From positions 1 to 34,254 of the forward strand of contig JALHRH010000016.1 of assembly GCA_022841565.1 (NCBI GenBank): DNA of 34,254 nt, given 5' to 3'. Made by a program: the position numbers and the translations under genes. A model generated the notes under the pieces. That model searched no databases, was not told the origin of the DNA, and saw only the letters and a program-made list of their open reading frames with translations. Shown here one piece after another: positions 30,910 through 34,254 of the stretch (positions are counted from its first letter, which is position 1; every line of letters begins with the position of its first letter). This DNA is from Mycobacterium sp. (GTDB lineage Bacteria; Actinomycetota; Actinomycetes; Mycobacteriales; Mycobacteriaceae).

Positions 30910-32073
30910 TCAAGCACACACCTTGCGGTAGATGTCCAGTGTCTGCTCGGCGATGTGTGTCCACGAGAATTCTTCGACACAGCGCTGCCGTCCTGCCTGG
31001 CCGTACTGTTTCGCTTTCGCAGGGTCGGCGACCAGCGCATTGACCGCCTCGGCCAGCCGTGCCTCAAAGGCGTCCGAGTAGTCGGCGTCGTAATGCACCA
31101 ACGACCCGGTGACGCCGTCAGCGACCACCTCGGGTATGCCGCCGACGTCGGAGGCGACCACCGCCGTCGCGCAGGCCATCGCTTCCAAGTTCACGATGCC
31201 CAACGGTTCGTAAACCGAAGGACACACGAAAACATTTGCCGCCGCTAGTATTTCGCGCAACTTGGTCCTGTGCAGCATGTCACGTATCCAGAACACCCCG
31301 GTGCGACTGCGCTCCAGTTTGGCGACCGCCGAGCGCACCTCCTCCGCGATTTCGGGCGTGTCGGGCGCCCCGGCGCACAGCACCAGCTGAATGTCCGGGC
31401 TGAACTGGTGCGCGGCCGCGACCAGGTGTGGGACGCCTTTTTGCCGGGTGATGCGCCCGACGAACGCCACGATGGGCCGGCTCGGGTCAACGCCATGCTC
31501 CTCGAGCACGGAGCCGGTGTGGACGGGGCCAGCCGGGTGCCAGAACTCGGTGTCGATTCCGTTTCGGATCACGTGCACCGCGTTCGAATCCAGCGTGGGA
31601 TAGACCCGCAGGATGTCATCACGCATGCCGGAGCTGACGGCGATGACCGCGTCGGCGGCGAGCGCCGCGGTCTGTTCTACCCAGGAGGACACCCGGTAGC
31701 CGCCGCCGAGTTGCTCGGCCTTCCATGGCCGCATCGGCTCCAGCGAATGTGCGGTCAACACATGCGGCACGTCGTAGAGGAGCTTGGCCACGTGTCCGGC
31801 CATGCCGGTGTACCAGGTGTGCGAATGCACCACGGTCGCTGCGTTGGCGGCGTTGGCCATCAGCAGGTCGGCCGAGAGAGTGGACAGTGCCGCGTTGGCG
31901 GCGCGCAGGCGGGGGTCGGGCTGGTGCGCTATGGCGCCGGGGCGCTCGGCCCCCATGCAGTGCACGTCGACAGCGCACAGCCTGCGCAATTGGGATACCA
32001 GTTCGGTGACGTGTACGCCGGCTCCGCCGTAGACCTCCGGAGGATATTCCCGAGTCATCATCGCCACCCGCAT
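30910..32073 (-). CDS. glgM: Alpha-maltose-1-phosphate synthase GlgM (glycosyltransferase family 4, formerly GlgA)
   Basis: A 387-residue GT-B glycosyltransferase, the same length as Rv1212c. The N-terminal acceptor domain starts REYPPEVYGGAGVHVTELV and contains HSHTWYTGM. The C-terminal donor domain has FVGRITRQKGVPHL and the nucleotide-sugar motif CPSVYEPLGIVNLEAMAC with the catalytic Glu pair of GT4 enzymes. In mycobacteria this enzyme uses ADP-glucose and glucose 1-phosphate to form maltose 1-phosphate, the GlgE substrate for alpha-glucan. ADP-glucose comes from GlgC, encoded divergently. ATG 32073 has TACCGT exactly six bases upstream (leaderless). Confidence 0.94.
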   Translation of the reverse strand: MRVAMMTREYPPEVYGGAGVHVTELVSQLRRLCAVDVHCMGAERPGAIAHQPDPRLRAANAALSTLSADLLMANAANAATVVHSHTWYTGMAGHVAKLLYDVPHVLTAHSLEPMRPWKAEQLGGGYRVSSWVEQTAALAADAVIAVSSGMRDDILRVYPTLDSNAVHVIRNGIDTEFWHPAGPVHTGSVLEEHGVDPSRPIVAFVGRITRQKGVPHLVAAAHQFSPDIQLVLCAGAPDTPEIAEEVRSAVAKLERSRTGVFWIRDMLHRTKLREILAAANVFVCPSVYEPLGIVNLEAMACATAVVASDVGGIPEVVADGVTGSLVHYDADYSDAFEARLAEAVNALVADPAKAKQYGQAGRQRCVEEFSWTHIAEQTLDIYRKVCA

Positions 32074-32250
32074 ACCCGCACGGTAGTTCGGCGACGACGC
32101 AGCCCGTATATCGGGCTGCAGTCGTCAGCCATCAGCCCGAGGGACATAGGTCAGAACTGCACCAACTTACTTAAGCAGCCATTCGTCTAACGAATGGACA
32201 ATGCGGCCCTGCCGGTGGCAGGGCTCGCTAGCTGCCGATAGGTTTGAGCC
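32074..32250. promoter_or_regulatory. Divergent glgM / glgC promoters with mirrored palindromes
   Basis: Two leaderless-type promoters face away: TACCGT-N6-ATG for glgM (32085-32080) and TAGGTT-N6-ATG for glgC (32239-32244). GCAGCCCG-N5-CGGGCTGC (32099-32119) is centred 36 bp upstream of the glgM ATG, and GCCCTGCC-N3-GGCAGGGC (32206-32224) is centred 36 bp upstream of the glgC ATG. CCATTCGT-N3-ACGAATGG (32179-32197) lies further upstream of glgC. A third arm, CAGCCCGA (32133-32140), can also pair with TCGGGCTG (32111-32118). All arms are perfect; they probably are operator sites over the -35 regions. Confidence 0.6.
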
Positions 32251-33465
32251 ATGAGGGAAGCGCCGCACGTGCTCGGCATCGTGCTGGCCGGTGGTGAGGG
32301 CAAACGGCTTTATCCCTTGACCGCCGACCGTGCCAAACCCGCGGTTCCCTTCGGCGGGGCCTACCGGCTGATCGACTTCGTGCTATCCAACCTGGTCAAC
32401 GCCCGCTATCTTCGGATCTGCGTGCTGACCCAGTACAAGTCGCACTCGCTGGACCGCCACATCTCGCAAAACTGGCGATTGTCGGGTTTGGCCGGCGAAT
32501 ACATCACCCCGGTTCCCGCCCAACAACGCCTCGGGCCCCGCTGGTACACCGGCTCGGCCGACGCCATCTACCAGTCGCTCAATCTGATCCACGACGAAGA
32601 TCCCGACTACATCGTGGTTTTCGGTGCAGACCACGTGTACCGGATGGACCCGGAGCAGATGGTGCGGTTCCACATCGACAGCGGAGCGGGTGCAACCGTA
32701 GCTGGCATCCGGGTGCCGCGGACCGACGCGAGCGCCTTCGGCTGCATCGACTCCGACGAGTCAGGCCGGATCCGCAAGTTCATGGAGAAGCCGCTGGATC
32801 CGCCGGGCACGCCCGACGACCCTGCTAGCTCGTTCGTGTCGATGGGCAACTACATCTTCACCACCAAGGTGCTCATCGATGCGATTCGCGCGGATGCCGA
32901 CGACGACCACTCGGACCACGACATGGGCGGCGACATCATTCCGCGGCTGGTGGAAGACGGGATGGCCGCGGTCTACGACTTCAGCGATAACGAGGTGCCG
33001 GGTGCCACCGACCGCGACCGGGCCTATTGGCGCGATGTAGGGACGCTGGACGCCTTCTACGACGCGCATATGGATCTTGTGTCGGTACATCCGGTGTTCA
33101 ACCTGTACAACAAACGCTGGCCGATCCGCGGGGAGTCGGAGAACCTGGCGCCTGCAAAGTTCGTCAACGGTGGCTCGGCACAGGAGTCTGTGGTGGGTGC
33201 CGGAAGCATTATCTCGGCGGCCTCGGTGCGCAACTCCGTTCTGTCATCCAACGTCGTGGTCGACGACGGCGCGATCGTGGAGGGCAGCGTGATCATGCCG
33301 GGGGCGCGCATCGGCCGCGGCGCGGTGGTGCGCCACGCGATCCTCGACAAGAACGTTGTCGTCGGGCCTGGCGAGATGGTCGGGGTCGACCTGGACAGGG
33401 ACCGGGAGCGTTTCGCGATCAGCGCCGGCGGCGTGGTAGCGGTGGGTAAAGGCGTCTGGATCTAG
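32251..33465 (+). CDS. glgC: Glucose-1-phosphate adenylyltransferase GlgC
   Basis: Makes ADP-glucose from ATP and glucose 1-phosphate, the regulated step of glycogen and alpha-glucan synthesis. The 404 residues match Rv1213. The nucleotidyltransferase domain starts [26 protein letters not shown] and includes [13 protein letters not shown], the metal-binding [28 protein letters not shown] and [15 protein letters not shown]. The C-terminal left-handed beta-helix with hexapeptide repeats ([30 protein letters not shown]) serves in tetramer formation and allosteric control. The start ATG is leaderless-like. The next gene, a convergent hydrolase, ends 29 bp downstream. Confidence 0.96.
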   Translation: MREAPHVLGIVLAGGEGKRLYPLTADRAKPAVPFGGAYRLIDFVLSNLVNARYLRICVLTQYKSHSLDRHISQNWRLSGLAGEYITPVPAQQRLGPRWYTGSADAIYQSLNLIHDEDPDYIVVFGADHVYRMDPEQMVRFHIDSGAGATVAGIRVPRTDASAFGCIDSDESGRIRKFMEKPLDPPGTPDDPASSFVSMGNYIFTTKVLIDAIRADADDDHSDHDMGGDIIPRLVEDGMAAVYDFSDNEVPGATDRDRAYWRDVGTLDAFYDAHMDLVSVHPVFNLYNKRWPIRGESENLAPAKFVNGGSAQESVVGAGSIISAASVRNSVLSSNVVVDDGAIVEGSVIMPGARIGRGAVVRHAILDKNVVVGPGEMVGVDLDRDRERFAISAGGVVAVGKGVWI

Positions 33466-33494
33466 CGGGGTGCTCGCCAGGCTCGCCGCCAGCG

Positions 33495-34254
33495 TCAGGG
33501 GATCTGCGGGATCAGCAGATGCGCGTCATAGCGGGGGCCCCAACGCAGCGTCACCAGACCGCGCGGGGGGTCAGGGTAGGCCGCCGGAAATTGGCCGGTG
33601 ACCGGGTTGCGTGGGGATAACCAGCGCCCGCCCACCACGAAGCGCAACTGCTCGCCGGCGCGGAACAACGTCGCGGACGGACCCAGCGCCACGTCCAGGG
33701 CAATCACCTCACCGGGGCGCACCGGCCGGCGCCTGTCGCACGCCGGGACCGGCTCCCACGGCTTGGAGAGTGCGGCGTCGAGCGCCCGCAGCGACACCCG
33801 AAGCCAGCCGGTGGTCACCCGGTCGCGGCCGTATCCGTAAGACCCTTCGAATCCGACGTAGCGCCCGTCGCGCCATTTCTCTACACCGACGAAGATGTTC
33901 GCGTCGTCGAAGCCATCCAGCTGGACCCAAAGCCGCGCCGCCATCGGACCGGTCAACTCGATGTCCTCCGGTACCGTCCAGTTGAATGCTGCCGCGCGAG
34001 AATGGGTTTCGAAGGTTATGCTGCCCGCTTTGGTCGGCGGCTCGGTCGTCAGCACTCCGGCTTCGGCGAGATACAGGCGCCGCCAACGGGTTCGGGCGAG
34101 CGGCCATTCGTTCTCCTCGCGCACCGAAGCGACGGTGTCGCGGTCCTCGCGCACCTCCAGGCGCACGCTGCGCGACGCCGGCGCTCCCTCGAGAACGTCC
34201 CGGAAAAACCGCACCTGTTCGGAAAGCGCGTCCTTGGCGTAGAACTGCTCCCAT
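33495..34254 (-). CDS. CocE/NonD family hydrolase (partial, C-terminal 252 residues)
   Basis: The start lies beyond the window. The visible part (WEQFYAKDALSEQVRFFRDVL onwards) holds the end of the alpha/beta-hydrolase domain and the complete C-terminal jelly-roll domain of X-Pro dipeptidyl peptidase/cocaine-esterase type. It includes FNWTVPEDIELTGPMAARLWVQLDG, NIFVGVEKW and a late segment LFRAGEQLRFVVGGRWLSPRNP. It matches Rv1215c in position. The catalytic Ser-His-Asp triad is encoded outside or at the edge of the window, so activity cannot be judged. Esterase or acyl-peptide hydrolysis is the family role. In M. tuberculosis PE14 lies between glgC and this gene; here there is no room for it. 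Confidence 0.88.
   Translation of the reverse strand, partial: WEQFYAKDALSEQVRFFRDVLEGAPASRSVRLEVREDRDTVASVREENEWPLARTRWRRLYLAEAGVLTTEPPTKAGSITFETHSRAAAFNWTVPEDIELTGPMAARLWVQLDGFDDANIFVGVEKWRDGRYVGFEGSYGYGRDRVTTGWLRVSLRALDAALSKPWEPVPACDRRRPVRPGEVIALDVALGPSATLFRAGEQLRFVVGGRWLSPRNPVTGQFPAAYPDPPRGLVTLRWGPRYDAHLLIPQIP

Noticed and set aside
1..34254. Prophage, integron, CRISPR, tRNA or insertion sequence
   Set aside because: No transposase, integrase, tRNA-like cloverleaf or regularly spaced repeat was found; the lipid island has no visible boundary repeats.

Overview
This is a high-GC actinobacterial chromosome segment. PE and PPE genes, the PruC-RocA-PutA proline cluster, GpgS, the GlgM/GlgC pair and FadD36/FadD6 place it in Mycobacterium. 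From recalled gene order it runs collinear with M. tuberculosis Rv1186c to Rv1215c. Several M. tuberculosis genes are missing from it (sigI, Rv1190, esxK/esxL, the IS1081 copy and PE14) and others are added, so it most likely comes from a slow-growing non-tuberculous species. I could not identify the species.

Layout. 1-998: the 5' part of a trehalose 2-sulfotransferase gene (stf0) and a small DUF4190 membrane protein. 1193-5414: the PucR-type activator pruC, divergent from rocA-putA, which oxidise proline to glutamate. 5501-12001: an accessory lipid island that replaces sigI-Rv1190. It holds a minus-strand operon (P450, MaoC protein, DUF35 protein, MaoC hydratase, Ltp2-type aldolase, TetR regulator), a divergent aldehyde dehydrogenase, and a small plus-strand gene. 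The set resembles the last steps of cholesterol side-chain degradation (ChsH1-ChsH2-Ltp2), but here ChsH2 is split into two genes. 12116-16510: two alpha/beta hydrolases, FadD36 and a second PucR-family regulator. 16976-18465: a PE13-PPE18-like pair without esx genes. 18551-19421: a secreted His/Met-rich repeat protein divergent from a MarR regulator, with two matching palindromic operators between them. 19516-25732: MFS transporter, dapD, dapE (lysine/DAP synthesis), a large P-loop ATPase and a LOG cytokinin-forming enzyme. 25751-30884: fadD6, folP2-gpgS (methylglucose lipopolysaccharide initiation), a DivIVA-like membrane protein, tagA and a DUF3117 protein. 30910-33465: divergent glgM and glgC (alpha-glucan synthesis). 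33495-34254: the 3' part of a CocE/NonD hydrolase gene.

Regulation. Many genes that begin a transcription unit carry a TANNNT -10 element exactly 6 nt (some 7-8 nt) before an ATG or GTG. This is the arrangement of mycobacterial leaderless promoters, and it helped to choose several starts. The glgM-glgC spacer has a palindrome centred about 36 bp upstream of each start codon, a mirror-image arrangement. No tRNA, rRNA, CRISPR array, insertion sequence or phage gene was seen. Matches to M. tuberculosis locus numbers come from memory of those proteins and were not checked by alignment.
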